From positions 687,176-751,175 of the forward strand of contig NZ_DLHM01000001.1 of assembly GCF_002483205.1 (NCBI RefSeq): a DNA stretch of 64,000 nucleotides, in the 5' to 3' direction. Origin of the DNA: Flavihumibacter sp. UBA7668. Its GTDB lineage: Bacteria > Bacteroidota > Bacteroidia > Chitinophagales > Chitinophagaceae. This document shows, piece after piece, positions 1 through 9,650 of this stretch (position 1 is its first letter; each line of letters starts with the position of its first letter). The position numbers were made by a program, and so were the translations under genes. A model generated the notes under the pieces. The model did not search any database, was not told the origin of the DNA, and saw only the letters and a list, made by a program, of their open reading frames with translations.

Positions 1-173
1 AAATAAAACTGAGTACACACATCCCCCTCCTGTAGCACATACTGCTTTTTACGATACAGACGTGGGCGGAATTTTTCTCCTACTAACCCTTTTTCTTTTT
101 CGTTTAAAGGGATTAAGCCGTCAAAATAATGCAGCAGGGGTTCAATCGTATTTAATAAACTATTTTCAGTCAT
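1..173 (-). CDS. Crp/Fnr-type cyclic nucleotide-binding regulator, N-terminal part
   Basis: The minus strand opens with ATG at 173 and stays open to the window edge, giving about 57 residues. The sequence MTENSLLNTIEPLL, then PLNEKEKGLV, then RKKQYVLQEGD and a following hydrophobic QFYF has the layout of the first strands of a cyclic-nucleotide-binding (cNMP) domain: an N-terminal helix, a helix with KE, and the K-x-x-x-x-x-GD turn of the first beta hairpin. Bacteroidota carry many such Crp/Fnr-like activators of stress or redox genes. The C-terminal helix-turn-helix lies outside the window, so the target and ligand cannot be judged. Confidence 0.75.
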   Translation of the reverse strand, partial: MTENSLLNTIEPLLHYFDGLIPLNEKEKGLVGEKFRPRLYRKKQYVLQEGDVCTQFY

Positions 174-265
174 TGTGTTGTTGAAAGCGTATGGAGTACT
201 CAAACGGAAAAGTTTGACCTGAATGAGTTTTGTGAAACAATGTACCTTTAGAAGACCAAAAGTAA

Positions 266-457
266 GTAAGATACGCAAAATCACCGCTTATTTATGGGTT
301 GCTCAACCATCTTTCCAACTCTTTCCATATATTTAAAAGATGCGGCAACAAATTTTACACCAGCCTGGTGCGGCTCTACTTTCAGCAGGTTAAAGAGGCA
401 AAAGAAAAAGGGGAGGAAATACCTAAGCGGATTACAATTGGTACGCCAGGTGAATGA
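266..457 (+). pseudogene. Possible C-terminal remnant of an unrecognised protein
   Basis: A 63-codon open stretch without an ATG, directly after an in-frame TAA at 263, reads as plausible protein (KSPLIYGLLNHL, RCGNKFYTSLVRLYFQQ, KEKGEEIPKRITIG) and ends at TGA 455-457, just short of the 3' end of the AraC gene on the other strand. The charged C-terminal composition looks like a real protein tail rather than random translation, but I do not recognise the family. It may be the remains of a gene whose front has been lost; it could also be chance. Confidence 0.25.
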
Positions 458-461
458 GCTT

Positions 462-1379
462 TTAATTAAATCCGGCTCTAAACGCAACCGGACTTTGCCC
501 AACCTTATTCTTAAACAGTTTGCTGAAGGACTGGCTATGCTCAAAGCCCAACGCATACGCAATCTCACTTACTGTCAGGTTGGTAGTGGACAATTTTTCT
601 TTTGCTTTAGCAATTAATTTTTCGTGGATATGCTGTTGCATGCTTAACCCTGTTAAAGATTTGAGCAGATTACTTACATACACCGGCGACAGGTTGAGCT
701 CCGCTGCTATGATTTGAACGGTTGGTAATCCTATACTTATCAGCGTATCATCATCAAAATACCTATCCAAACTTTGTTCAAGCCTGGTCAATATTTCATG
801 ACTTTGCTTTTTATGTGTTATGAACTGTCTTTCATAAAACCGTTCAGAATAGTTAAGCAGGGTTTCAATTTGCGATATAATGATACCCTGGCTAAATTTA
901 TCCAGGTTCGTATGGTATTCCTGCTCTATATTTTCCACCAGGATTCTTAAGATATCTTCTTCCTTTGGGTTTAGATACAAGGCTTCGTTCACCGCATAAT
1001 CAAAAAATTCATACCGGTTAATACTTTTAGCCAGGGAACTGTTCCATAAAAAATCAGGGTGTATCATCAGCACCCAGCCACTCTTGGGTGAAGCAAGTTC
1101 CTGAATGGGTTCTATTCCAAACACCTGATTGGGAGCAATAAAAAACATGACTCCGTCACCAACTTCATATTGTCCCTGGCCATATTTGTAGTTGGTGCCC
1201 TTAGATCTCTTGCAGGAAATATGATAGAAATCAAAAATAAAATTCTTGTGATTTATTTCTTTGGAGCATTCAATTTTACTATAATCAAAAAAACTGATAT
1301 GCGGATGGAGTGGTGCAGGCAGGCCCTTCATTTTATGAAAGTCTGCAATGGATTTTATCCGATGAATTTTAGTACTCAT
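462..1379 (-). CDS. AraC family transcriptional regulator
   Basis: 305 residues. The last 100 residues form the double helix-turn-helix of the AraC/XylS family: a first HTH in IIAAELNLSPVYVSNLLKSL and a second in LTVSEIAYALGFEHSQSFSK, followed by the usual GQSPVAFR tail. The N-terminal 180 residues are a cupin-like ligand or partner domain without clear metal ligands. It starts 21 bp after the stop of the SDR gene on the same strand, so the two probably form an operon and the regulator may control the oxidoreductase. The effector cannot be read from sequence. Confidence 0.85.
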   Translation of the reverse strand: MSTKIHRIKSIADFHKMKGLPAPLHPHISFFDYSKIECSKEINHKNFIFDFYHISCKRSKGTNYKYGQGQYEVGDGVMFFIAPNQVFGIEPIQELASPKSGWVLMIHPDFLWNSSLAKSINRYEFFDYAVNEALYLNPKEEDILRILVENIEQEYHTNLDKFSQGIIISQIETLLNYSERFYERQFITHKKQSHEILTRLEQSLDRYFDDDTLISIGLPTVQIIAAELNLSPVYVSNLLKSLTGLSMQQHIHEKLIAKAKEKLSTTNLTVSEIAYALGFEHSQSFSKLFKNKVGQSPVAFRAGFN

Positions 1380-1400
1380 GCTACAACAAAGTTACATCTA

Positions 1401-2165
1401 TTAAACAGCCATACCACCTGAAAGTTCAATGCGCTGCCCATTCAGCCAACCGGCTTCTGGTGTGCATAAAAAAGCAACCACTCCGCCGATATCTTCCGGT
1501 ACGCCAACACGCCCCAGCGCTGTTAAGCCCGCAATTGCAGTTCGTTTGTTTTCATCTGTTTTGTTGGAGCCGCCTCCAAAATCAGTGGCAATAGCACCCG
1601 GTGCCACTACATTGGCGCGTATTTTTCTGCTTCCCAATTCTTTTGCCAGGCATTTCGTATAGATCTCCACAGCTCCCTTCATACTTGCATAGGCTGATAC
1701 ATTGGGGAAACTAACCCTGGTGAGACCGGATGATATATTAACAATACCGCCTCCCTCATTCATAAATGGCAATAGGTTTTGCGTTAAAAAATAGACCCCC
1801 TTAAAATGGATATTCATCATGTTATCAAAGGCTTTTTCCGTTGTATCAAACACAGACCCATATATGCCTGTGCCGGCATTGTTGATTAAATAATCAAAAT
1901 TGGGAGCTCCAAGCTGTTCACTTAAGTGCGTGGTAACTTCATTTACAAACGCTTCGATACTGCTCATTTTACTGATATCCAGTTGAAATGCTGTTGCTTT
2001 GGAGCCGGCTGCCGCTGCTTCTTCCACCACGCTGTCGGCTTCTGATTTATTACTGTTGTAGGTGAAAATAACCTCATTCCCCTTTTTGGCAAGGTTCAGC
2101 ACCATGTCTTTCCCCAATCCCCTGCTGCCACCGGTTACCAGAGCGATTTTAGTTTTTGTACTCAT
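1401..2165 (-). CDS. SDR family NAD(P)-dependent oxidoreductase
   Basis: About 254 residues from the ATG at 2165 (MSTKTKIALVTGG); a further upstream in-frame ATG at 2189 would add eight residues without similarity. Classical short-chain dehydrogenase features are visible: the cofactor loop TGGSRGLG near residues 11-18, NNAGTG in the middle, a catalytic Ser region followed by YASMK (YxxxK), and the C-terminal GQRIELSGG typical of 3-oxoacyl-ACP-reductase-like members. The basic residue in the glycine loop suggests NADPH. Substrate unknown. A 30-nt piece of a gene like this one is found again at 25769-25798. Confidence 0.88.
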   Translation of the reverse strand: MSTKTKIALVTGGSRGLGKDMVLNLAKKGNEVIFTYNSNKSEADSVVEEAAAAGSKATAFQLDISKMSSIEAFVNEVTTHLSEQLGAPNFDYLINNAGTGIYGSVFDTTEKAFDNMMNIHFKGVYFLTQNLLPFMNEGGGIVNISSGLTRVSFPNVSAYASMKGAVEIYTKCLAKELGSRKIRANVVAPGAIATDFGGGSNKTDENKRTAIAGLTALGRVGVPEDIGGVVAFLCTPEAGWLNGQRIELSGGMAV

Positions 2166-2277
2166 TGTGTTGTAAACTTTAGGGTACAAAATTGAAACGA
2201 TTCAAGCTGCGGTTTGTATCCAAATCACAGGTTCTTGAAGTCATTTTTGTATGTCAGAGCAGGGGAATAGTAAAAAA

Positions 2278-2811
2278 TTACAATCCTAGAATTTTAGCAT
2301 CCACTCGAAATATAGATTGTATTAGTATAGTGATATCCTGATTTAAGATCTTATCTGTTTTTACTTCCAGCCGTAGTTTATATTTGTCTTGAATCAGATA
2401 ATCTTTTAATTCTTCAGTAGTGCAATCCAGGGTCAATTCATTGCCAATGGTATCAGGAATAGCGTCTTTCGAGGCGATTAGAAGTTCTGGTTTCCCATTG
2501 GTTGAAATATAAATCTTAATACTGTTTAGAAAATCGAAGGTTCTTCCGGAATCTTCTTTAATTTTCAAAACCAGGTTTCGAATTACAATCGATTGAATCA
2601 GATTTTTATTGGTCTTCCGACCCTCATATTCAGTCTCGGAAGCCGTTGTAATTTCCGGAGTAAACACATCAAAAGGGAGATTGGATGCAGGACCTGCATG
2701 AATAGTTGTTTCTGTGTTGTAATTGAGGTTGAATTGAGTTAATTCAGCCAGTTTTTTACAAGATGGAATAACCAGTAATATACCAATTAAAAAATATAGC
2801 GCAGTTTTCAT
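2278..2811 (-). CDS. Hypothetical lipoprotein
   Basis: The ATG at 2811 gives a 177-residue product with an SPII signal peptide (MKTALYFLIGILLVIPSCKK, lipobox IPSC), so it is likely a lipid-anchored envelope protein; upstream in-frame ATGs would bury the signal and were not chosen. The mature part alternates hydrophobic and polar residues like an all-beta domain and has no motif I recognise. It is divergent from the TonB-dependent receptor, with about 140 bp between the two starts, so a shared control region is possible. Confidence 0.65.
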   Translation of the reverse strand: MKTALYFLIGILLVIPSCKKLAELTQFNLNYNTETTIHAGPASNLPFDVFTPEITTASETEYEGRKTNKNLIQSIVIRNLVLKIKEDSGRTFDFLNSIKIYISTNGKPELLIASKDAIPDTIGNELTLDCTTEELKDYLIQDKYKLRLEVKTDKILNQDITILIQSIFRVDAKILGL

Positions 2812-2954
2812 TCTCAGGGATTTAAATAAATATAACGGTATTTTATTTTGATTAGTATCTCCTAATTTTTCCCGAATTCGTAAATACATTTCCTGATTAT
2901 ATAACAATGGTCTGTTTTCCAGCGCTAGCTTCGCAAGCCAAAATTCAACTGAAA

Positions 2955-5324
2955 ATGTACGTATTCCGGCAATTTTTAATTTGTACTCTTTTTATATTCA
3001 CATCCATTTATTTATTTGCTCAAAGTGAATTAACCGGTGCTATAGAAGGTTTGGTGAAGGACGCTGAAGGCAAACCGATTCCAGGCATTACCGTTCGTCT
3101 GGAAAAAGCTAAAAAAGTCGGCCTGACTGATTCCAACGGAAAATTCAGCTGGACAGGATTACCCGCTGGCGAAGAAGTTGTATTGATTGAAGGAGTCAAT
3201 ATCATTACAATACGTCAGGTAATCACCGTAAACGCAGGATCAACATTGCAATTGCAAGTTGAAGCAAAGCAACAGAATGCGGAGTTAAAAGAAGTTATCG
3301 TTTCTGCAGGAAGAACACCTGAAACGCTGGATGAGGTCCCATCTGCCATTAGCATAATAAACAGAAAGGAGTTGGAAAAAAACATCGGCATTTCAACTAA
3401 TCTGGGTATGATCCTGGGGAATAAGGTAACCGGGCTCGCACCAGATAATGAGCTCAGCAGCAATTCTGGTCAGACTCTTAGAGGAAGGGTCATGTTGATT
3501 ATGGTGGATGGCGTCCCACAATCCACCCCTCTAAGAAACGGTGGTATGGATTTGCGTGCACTGGATCCATCCGTTATCGAACGTGTGGAAGTAGTTAAAG
3601 GAGCTACCGCTATTTATGGAAATGGAGCCGCCGGCGGATTAATCAATTATATCACCAGAAAAGCAATATCTGATAAACCATTTAACAGCCAGACATCCAT
3701 CGGCCTTACCGGATCGCTGGTTAAACTACCTAATAGTATGGGTGGAAGGATTAGCCAATTGTTTTATGGATCAAAAGGAAAATTCGATTACACCATTAGC
3801 GGAGTTTTTGAACAGACCGGTGAATTAAAAGATGCGGAAGGGGATGTATTGCCTCCGGTTTACGGTCTTGGCGAAACAGATTCTTATAACGCATTTTTAA
3901 AACTCGGGTACCAGATCAAACCAACTCACCGGGTTCAATTCAGTTATAACTATTTCAAAAGTCTGCAGTCAACCAATTATATCACTGAAAACGGGAACTA
4001 TTCTCAGGGTATAAAAACCAGTGCAGTTCCAGGTGAAGGAAGTGGTGTATCACAGGGAGTTCGCGGAAATCATAATGCCAGTCTTCAGTTTACCGGTACT
4101 ACCGGTATGCTTAACACCAGCTATGATGTGGATCTCTATTACCAATCTGTTGATAATGTTTTCTTTTATTCCGAGACTTTTGTGGATGGGGGTGTTTCGA
4201 GAATTCTCTCCAGGAAAAAAGGCCTGCGCTTTGTATTTAATACACCCATCCCCCTGAATTCAATGGATGCCAGCCTCACCTATGGTTTGGATATTCAAAA
4301 TGATATTACATCCCAGCCATTGGTAGATGGAAGAATCTGGGTGCCTGAAATGGACATGATGAATCTTGCGCCATTTGTACAGGCAAAACTTAATCTGTTG
4401 GACCGCCTGGTAGTAAAAGGTGGTGTTCGCCTTGAAAAGGTCAGCATTGGTGTAGATGATTATGCTACCCTACCAGTAAAAAACAGGGAAACAGGCGAAG
4501 TAACCCCCAGTAAAAACGTGGAAGGTGGCGAGCTCAATTATAATGCCTATACTTTTAATGCAGGATTGCGTTATAACCTGTCTCCCTATTTCTCTCCATT
4601 TATCAGTTTTTCGCAAGGCTTCAGTGTAGCCGATATTGGGCTGGCATTGAGAGCAGCCAGAGCAGATAAAATTTCACAGATCAATACCGAAGCTGTCATC
4701 ATTAATAATTATGAAGCGGGCTTTGTAAGCAAATGGAATACACTCCGTTTTGAAGCCAATGCATATATCAGTACATCAGAACTGGGGGCAAGCAGTGTGT
4801 ATCGGAATGGTGAATTCGTGGTTCAAAGAACACCGGAAAGAATTTACGGATTTGAACTGGCTGCCAATGCGAAAATTAATTCCCGTTGGAACGCCGGACT
4901 TTCTTACAGTTATGTAGAAGGAAAAACTGATATTAATGATAATGGAAACTACGATGATGCAGAAGACAGTTACCTTGGCGGACAGCGAATTGCTGCTCCA
5001 AAAATAAGTGGTGAAGTGGACTTCGACATTATTCCCGGAAAATTCAATACCCTTTTGCAATATATTGGTGTAATGAGACGAGATAAATTTGAATTGAACA
5101 ATACTGGAAACTATAATCCCTATCAGGGCCCGGTTAAGCCGTACAATATTGTTAACCTTCGAATGAATTATGTATTGAATCCTTCCACTGCACTTGTACT
5201 TGGCATTGAAAATCTGTTAAATGAAAATTATTATACGGCAAGATCACAATACGGCGTTTTTAATGATAGTTTTACTAAAGGAAAAGGAGCAAGTTTCCGA
5301 CTTACCCTGAATATCAAATGGTAA
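2955..5324 (+). CDS. TonB-dependent receptor, siderophore type
   Basis: About 789 residues from the ATG at 2955, which places a signal peptide (MYVFRQFLICTLFIF, ending FAQ) at the front; an upstream in-frame ATG at 2907 would precede this signal. After the signal comes a carboxypeptidase-regulatory-like beta domain (GAIEGLVKDAEGKPIPG), then the plug (VPSAISIINRKEL, GRVMLIMVDGVPQ, IERVEVVKGATAIYGNGAAGG) and a 22-strand barrel ending in an aromatic residue (LTLNIKW). The layout is that of outer-membrane ferric-siderophore receptors. It overlaps a PepSY gene by 7 bp, a usual pairing for uptake plus reduction of the metal-siderophore. A role in copper uptake cannot be excluded, since the copper operon is convergent. 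Confidence 0.88.
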   Translation: MYVFRQFLICTLFIFTSIYLFAQSELTGAIEGLVKDAEGKPIPGITVRLEKAKKVGLTDSNGKFSWTGLPAGEEVVLIEGVNIITIRQVITVNAGSTLQLQVEAKQQNAELKEVIVSAGRTPETLDEVPSAISIINRKELEKNIGISTNLGMILGNKVTGLAPDNELSSNSGQTLRGRVMLIMVDGVPQSTPLRNGGMDLRALDPSVIERVEVVKGATAIYGNGAAGGLINYITRKAISDKPFNSQTSIGLTGSLVKLPNSMGGRISQLFYGSKGKFDYTISGVFEQTGELKDAEGDVLPPVYGLGETDSYNAFLKLGYQIKPTHRVQFSYNYFKSLQSTNYITENGNYSQGIKTSAVPGEGSGVSQGVRGNHNASLQFTGTTGMLNTSYDVDLYYQSVDNVFFYSETFVDGGVSRILSRKKGLRFVFNTPIPLNSMDASLTYGLDIQNDITSQPLVDGRIWVPEMDMMNLAPFVQAKLNLLDRLVVKGGVRLEKVSIGVDDYATLPVKNRETGEVTPSKNVEGGELNYNAYTFNAGLRYNLSPYFSPFISFSQGFSVADIGLALRAARADKISQINTEAVIINNYEAGFVSKWNTLRFEANAYISTSELGASSVYRNGEFVVQRTPERIYGFELAANAKINSRWNAGLSYSYVEGKTDINDNGNYDDAEDSYLGGQRIAAPKISGEVDFDIIPGKFNTLLQYIGVMRRDKFELNNTGNYNPYQGPVKPYNIVNLRMNYVLNPSTALVLGIENLLNENYYTARSQYGVFNDSFTKGKGASFRLTLNIKW

Positions 5325-6460
5325 ATGCCACAGTTTGGAAAATAGTGAAAACGATACATTTGTGTCTGGGACTTATCACAGGCACAATTGTTTTTTTAAT
5401 TGCGCTCAGTGGTGCGTTGTATTGCTTTGCACCGGAATTTGAAACTTTAACTCAACCCTACCGGAAAACTACAGCAGATTCCGGGTTGGCACTACCTCCG
5501 TCCGTCATTCTGAAATACTGTGTAGAACGCATTCCTGACAGAAAACCCGGAAGGATTTATTATCATGAAACAGGCAAAGCTATTGAGGTTGTGTACTATC
5601 ATGAAAAACGCGCAGATCGGGCACTCTTTCTGAATCCGGTGGATGGTAGCATTTTAAAAGATAAGAACCTTGGGATCGATCCGGTTCAACAATTATTTTA
5701 TTTTCACCGAACACTTTTTCTTCCCAACGGTGAACTAATTACGGGCAGTGCTACCCTCCTCTTTCTTTTTCTGATCATTAGCGGGATATGGCTTTGGTGG
5801 CCAAGAAACAATGCTGCGAAGAAACAGCGGTTCCGGATTAAATGGACTGCTTCGCCCCGAAGACTATGTTATGACCTGCATAGTACGGTTGGATTTTATA
5901 GCAGCTGGATCGGGATACTATTTGTTATTACGGGTCTCAATTTCAGCTTCCCCTGGTTTGCCCGACTCGTCTATTCAGTAACCGGAGCTGCCGGTTCCGT
6001 AATAGCTGAAAAAGCGCCAACTGGTTCCAATGATCATCTCCTTTCGGGAAAAACTTCCGGTTTCCATGCTGCTATTGATAAGGTTTGGCAAAATGCGCAA
6101 CAAAACAGATCCGCATACAAACGCTTTATCCTGGTAGTGCCACCCGATTCAAACGGTCCCATTTTATTAAGAGGCAATCCGGACCTTCATCAGATATATC
6201 GCTCCGATTTCCGGTATTTCAATCAAGCAACTGGCGAAGAAATCGAAGGAGATTATATTTGGGGCAATTATAAAAATGCGGCTGTTCCTGCTGATTATGT
6301 AAGAAGGATGAACTATGACATTCATACGGGCGCTATTCTGGGATTACCAGGGAGAATCATTGCTTTTTTCTCATCCCTTCTAATTTCCAGCCTGCCAATC
6401 ACGGGTTTTCTGCTTTGGAAGCGACGCAAAAAGCAGGTTATACAAACTTTTCATCCGTAA
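5318..6460 (+). CDS. PepSY-associated transmembrane protein (putative siderophore-iron reductase)
   Basis: 380 residues with the PepSY_TM pattern: a first membrane helix (HLCLGLITGTIVFLIALSG), a periplasmic PepSY domain, the HRTLFLP segment before helix 2, SGIWLWWPR, a third helix (SSWIGILFVITGLNFSFPW) and a last helix near the C-terminus (FSSLLISSLPITGFLLWKR). Conserved histidines (FHRTLF, DLHSTVG, DIHTG) could bind haem as in FpvG-like inner-membrane reductases. The start codon lies inside the last codons of the TonB receptor gene, so translation is probably coupled. Function is inferred from family and context. Confidence 0.82.
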   Translation: MVNATVWKIVKTIHLCLGLITGTIVFLIALSGALYCFAPEFETLTQPYRKTTADSGLALPPSVILKYCVERIPDRKPGRIYYHETGKAIEVVYYHEKRADRALFLNPVDGSILKDKNLGIDPVQQLFYFHRTLFLPNGELITGSATLLFLFLIISGIWLWWPRNNAAKKQRFRIKWTASPRRLCYDLHSTVGFYSSWIGILFVITGLNFSFPWFARLVYSVTGAAGSVIAEKAPTGSNDHLLSGKTSGFHAAIDKVWQNAQQNRSAYKRFILVVPPDSNGPILLRGNPDLHQIYRSDFRYFNQATGEEIEGDYIWGNYKNAAVPADYVRRMNYDIHTGAILGLPGRIIAFFSSLLISSLPITGFLLWKRRKKQVIQTFHP

Positions 6461-6482
6461 ACTGGAACAATACGGCCATACT

Positions 6483-8522
6483 TTAATTTTTTCTTATACT
6501 CGAATTGCGGTTCAATAACTGTGCGTTGAACGCAACAATTATTGTGCTGGCACTCATCAGTACAGCACCAATAGCCGGACTTAGAACAAATTTTGGATGC
6601 AATATACCGGCAGCCAATGGAATAGCGATGATATTATATCCAACCGCCCATGCCAGATTCTGGATCATTTTATGATACGTTGCTTTTCCGAATTGAATTA
6701 AACTTACTACATCACGCGGATCACTGTTTACAAGTATGATATCAGCTGTTTCTGCAGCTACATCCGTACCTGAACCAACTGCAATACCAACATCCGCCTG
6801 TGCTAATGCAGGCGCATCATTAACTCCATCACCAGTCATGCCAACCAATTCTCCATTTTTTTGGAAGGACTTAATTTTTTCCTGCTTCTCATGAGGCAGT
6901 ACATTAGCCAAATAACCATCCATCTTCAATTTCTTAGCAACGGATGCTGCTACATTATCATTATCTCCTGTGAGTAAAAAGGTCCGGATTCCCATTTCAT
7001 GCAGTGCTTCAACAGCCTGAACAGAACCTGTTCGCAACTGATCTCCAAGAGTAATCATACCAGCCAATTCATCATCAATTAGTAAAAAAGTAACCGTTTC
7101 CATCGCCTGATCTACTGAGTCGGGAATGGCTGGAGTTCCCAGTTTATTTTCCCTGAAATAATTTGGCCCAACCGAAAAAACTTTTTTGCCATCAACAATA
7201 GCTGAAACACCAATTCCCTGCCTGTATTGAAATTCTTTTGATGGTTTCAATGGAAGATTTTTCTTTTTTAATGCGCTTACCATGCCACGGGCTATATGAT
7301 GTTCAGAATTTTGCTGCACTGCGGCCGCATATATCAATAAATCATCTGCTGAAAAGCGGGAACCGGCAGGAATTAATTGAGCCACTTCATGTGAACCTTC
7401 GGTTACTGTTCCCGTTTTGTCAAAAATAATGGTTGACAAACGACGTGTATTCTCAAAAGCTGTCCTGTTACGGATCAGTAATCCCTGACGGGCAGCCATG
7501 GAGGTACTGATGGCAACCACAAGAGGGATAGCTACTCCTAATGCATGCGGACATGCAGTAACCATTACCGTTACCATTCTTTCCAAAGCAAAGGAAAGGG
7601 TAGCTCCTGAACCAAACCAGAAGAAGAAGGTACCAATTCCTACAGCCAGCGAAATTAGGGTCAGCCATTTAGCCACCCGGTGAGCAAGATGTTGTGTTTT
7701 TGATTTGGATTGTTGCGCCGAACCAACCAGGCGAATCACTTTATTTAAATAACTATCTTCTCCTGTTCCTGTAACTTTTACCCTCAATACGCCATCTCCA
7801 TTTATGGATCCACCAATCACTTCCATTTCAGCTTCCTTCACCACCGGAACACTTTCACCAGTAAGCATGCTTTCATTAACAGCTGAATAGCCTTCTACCA
7901 CCATTCCATCGGCCGGCACTTTTTCACCGGGTTTGATCACCATCAGATCATTCTTTTTCAATTCAGATAAGGGTATATCAATTACCTGTTCATCTTTTAC
8001 CAGGTGAACCTCTGAAGGAAGCAATTTTACCAGTGATTCCAGCGCCCGGGATGCTGCCATTTGCGATTTCATTTCCAGCCAATGTCCCAGCAACATGATA
8101 TCAATAAGTGTTGCCAATTCCCAGAAAAAATCCATGCCTTCCAAGCCCAATACCACCGCTACGCTGTATAAAAAAGCAGTGGTAATAGCCACACCTACAA
8201 GGGTCATCATTCCCGGATCTTTTGCCTTTAGCTCCCTCACCAATCCTTTGAGAAAAGGGGCGCCTCCATAGAAATACAAAACAGACCCCAACACCAGTAC
8301 AATAATCTGATCCCCCTGGAATCTCCAGTCGAATTTCAACCAATGTTGAATCATTGGCGACAAGAGTAAAATCGGTACTGTCAACACCAGGCAAATCCAG
8401 AATCGTTTCAGGAAATCTTCCGTGTGATGCCCTGCATGTTCATCCACCTGAACCGTTTTTTGCTGCTTATCTGGTTCCTGTTGGTGGTCGTCATGGTGAT
8501 GATGATGGTTGGAATGGTCCAT
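6483..8522 (-). CDS. copB: P1B-type heavy-metal (copper) translocating ATPase, CopB-like
   Basis: 679 residues. The N-terminus is histidine-rich (five consecutive His, then DDH, then HAGHH) instead of a CxxC HMA domain. Membrane and catalytic signatures are complete: TGES at about 221-224, the transmembrane metal site CPH at 324-326 (TACPHALG), the phosphorylation motif DKTGT at 368-372, HIARG for the HP-type helix, GDGVNDAPALA near the end. A CPH site with a His-rich N-terminus marks the P1B-3 (CopB) subclass, associated with copper or silver export. It is the last gene of the metal operon, 6 bp behind the DUF2911 gene, and converges with the PepSY gene. Confidence 0.9.
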   Translation of the reverse strand: MDHSNHHHHHDDHQQEPDKQQKTVQVDEHAGHHTEDFLKRFWICLVLTVPILLLSPMIQHWLKFDWRFQGDQIIVLVLGSVLYFYGGAPFLKGLVRELKAKDPGMMTLVGVAITTAFLYSVAVVLGLEGMDFFWELATLIDIMLLGHWLEMKSQMAASRALESLVKLLPSEVHLVKDEQVIDIPLSELKKNDLMVIKPGEKVPADGMVVEGYSAVNESMLTGESVPVVKEAEMEVIGGSINGDGVLRVKVTGTGEDSYLNKVIRLVGSAQQSKSKTQHLAHRVAKWLTLISLAVGIGTFFFWFGSGATLSFALERMVTVMVTACPHALGVAIPLVVAISTSMAARQGLLIRNRTAFENTRRLSTIIFDKTGTVTEGSHEVAQLIPAGSRFSADDLLIYAAAVQQNSEHHIARGMVSALKKKNLPLKPSKEFQYRQGIGVSAIVDGKKVFSVGPNYFRENKLGTPAIPDSVDQAMETVTFLLIDDELAGMITLGDQLRTGSVQAVEALHEMGIRTFLLTGDNDNVAASVAKKLKMDGYLANVLPHEKQEKIKSFQKNGELVGMTGDGVNDAPALAQADVGIAVGSGTDVAAETADIILVNSDPRDVVSLIQFGKATYHKMIQNLAWAVGYNIIAIPLAAGILHPKFVLSPAIGAVLMSASTIIVAFNAQLLNRNSSIRKN

Positions 8523-8528
8523 GGTATT

Positions 8529-9095
8529 TTATTTTAGTGTAAATGGAATTTCCCAGGCGAGTTTTTCCCAGGCCCAGCTGATGGTTCCTTTGCCTCCTTG
8601 CTCCTGGTATTGCAGGGTGTATTGTAGCCGCTCAGTTAAACCCTGCTTTTTCGGTTTAACTTTAATACGCACAATGTCATCCGCCTGATCATATTCAGAA
8701 GCCAGGTGCTGCTGCCAGTTTTTATTGATTATGATGATCCACTCCTTTTTGCCAGGAATGGAAAAGATGGCATACTTGCCCGGAGCCAGCACCTTACCAC
8801 TTAGTTCAATTGCTTTTGGAATTTCCAGCAGGGTAGCATCGTGTGCACCAGTTACCCATACTTCTTCATAAGGCACCAGTCCGCCCCAGATCACTCGCTT
8901 GCGCACTCCCGGAGAATGGTAGGTGATTGAAAGGCTATCCGACCCGATCATTGCCACCGTTTTGGATTTAATACTTTTTTTAGTAGTGTCTTTTATCAGG
9001 TTGGGATTGTAACAAACTTCTCCCTCTTTGGAAGACTGGGCCACTACATTTTGAAGACCTGCAAAAACCAGGCAACATAAAAGGATTTTTTTCAT
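8529..9095 (-). CDS. DUF2911 family secreted protein
   Basis: 188 residues with a Sec signal peptide (MKKILLCCLVFAGLQ, ending VVAQ). The mature part has the DUF2911 pattern: SITYHSPGVRKR, IWGGLVPYEEVWVTGAHDAT, then GKVLAPGKYAIFSIPG. Members are small beta-rich periplasmic proteins common in Bacteroidota; their function is not established. Its place inside the copper operon, with 6-bp gaps on both sides, suggests a role in the periplasmic metal response, but this is inference. Confidence 0.8.
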   Translation of the reverse strand: MKKILLCCLVFAGLQNVVAQSSKEGEVCYNPNLIKDTTKKSIKSKTVAMIGSDSLSITYHSPGVRKRVIWGGLVPYEEVWVTGAHDATLLEIPKAIELSGKVLAPGKYAIFSIPGKKEWIIIINKNWQQHLASEYDQADDIVRIKVKPKKQGLTERLQYTLQYQEQGGKGTISWAWEKLAWEIPFTLK

Positions 9096-9101
9096 TTGTA
9101 T

Positions 9102-9650
9102 TTATTGTATAGTTTTTTCAATTGATCCACAGTTTAACATAGATACCCCAAAATAGGGATTGATGATTTCTTTTTCTGGAGTGAGCCAGTAGGCTCCTTT
9201 ATCATCCATTGCCATGGGACAAAATGCCACATAAGCTGCTCCTTCCTGAATACCAGTTGACTCCACCAGTTTAATTAACGCCTGGCTAAGGAGGGAAAAA
9301 TGGTAACGCTGTTTTTCCAGATCCGCTTCCAGCAAAATGGCTGCAGCATTCTCTTCAATGGCTGGCATGTTTTTAACTTGTTGGGCAGCTTCTACCAATA
9401 ATAAGGCGGCTTTTCGTGCACCAAATGCATTGCTCTCAACCAAAGCAGCCTGCAATAGCCAATAAGGTTCGAGCAGGATTTCATCGGTCCGATTCTTTAG
9501 TTGCAATGGTATTGAAGCTGCCTTTTTTACAACAATTATTGTATCCGTTTTCGCGTGTGCCAAATCTGTTTGTTCGTTGGTTGTCGATTGCTTGCAGCTG
9601 GCCAGCACAACCAGTAGCAAAAGCATTTTTAAATAGTTCATAACTATCAT
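9102..9650 (-). CDS. DUF3347 domain lipoprotein (second copy)
   Basis: 182 residues. Two close ATGs are possible (9650 and 9641); the first overlaps the stop of the adaptor gene (TAATG), the second starts right at the signal. The lipobox LASC lies near residue 19. The C-terminal half carries the DUF3347 signature: YVAFCPMAMDDKGAYW followed by NPYFGVSMLNCG. The invariant CPM and C residues could bind copper; in Bacteroidota this domain is found alone or fused to CusB-type adaptors. The gene is a diverged paralogue of the one at 16518-17090, so the operon has a DUF3347 protein near each end. Confidence 0.82.
   Translation of the reverse strand: MIVMNYLKMLLLLVVLASCKQSTTNEQTDLAHAKTDTIIVVKKAASIPLQLKNRTDEILLEPYWLLQAALVESNAFGARKAALLLVEAAQQVKNMPAIEENAAAILLEADLEKQRYHFSLLSQALIKLVESTGIQEGAAYVAFCPMAMDDKGAYWLTPEKEIINPYFGVSMLNCGSIEKTIQ

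Noticed and set aside
281..568. Minus-strand frame of 95 codons next to the AraC gene
   Set aside because: It overlaps the 3' part of the AraC gene in another frame and has no protein-like features.
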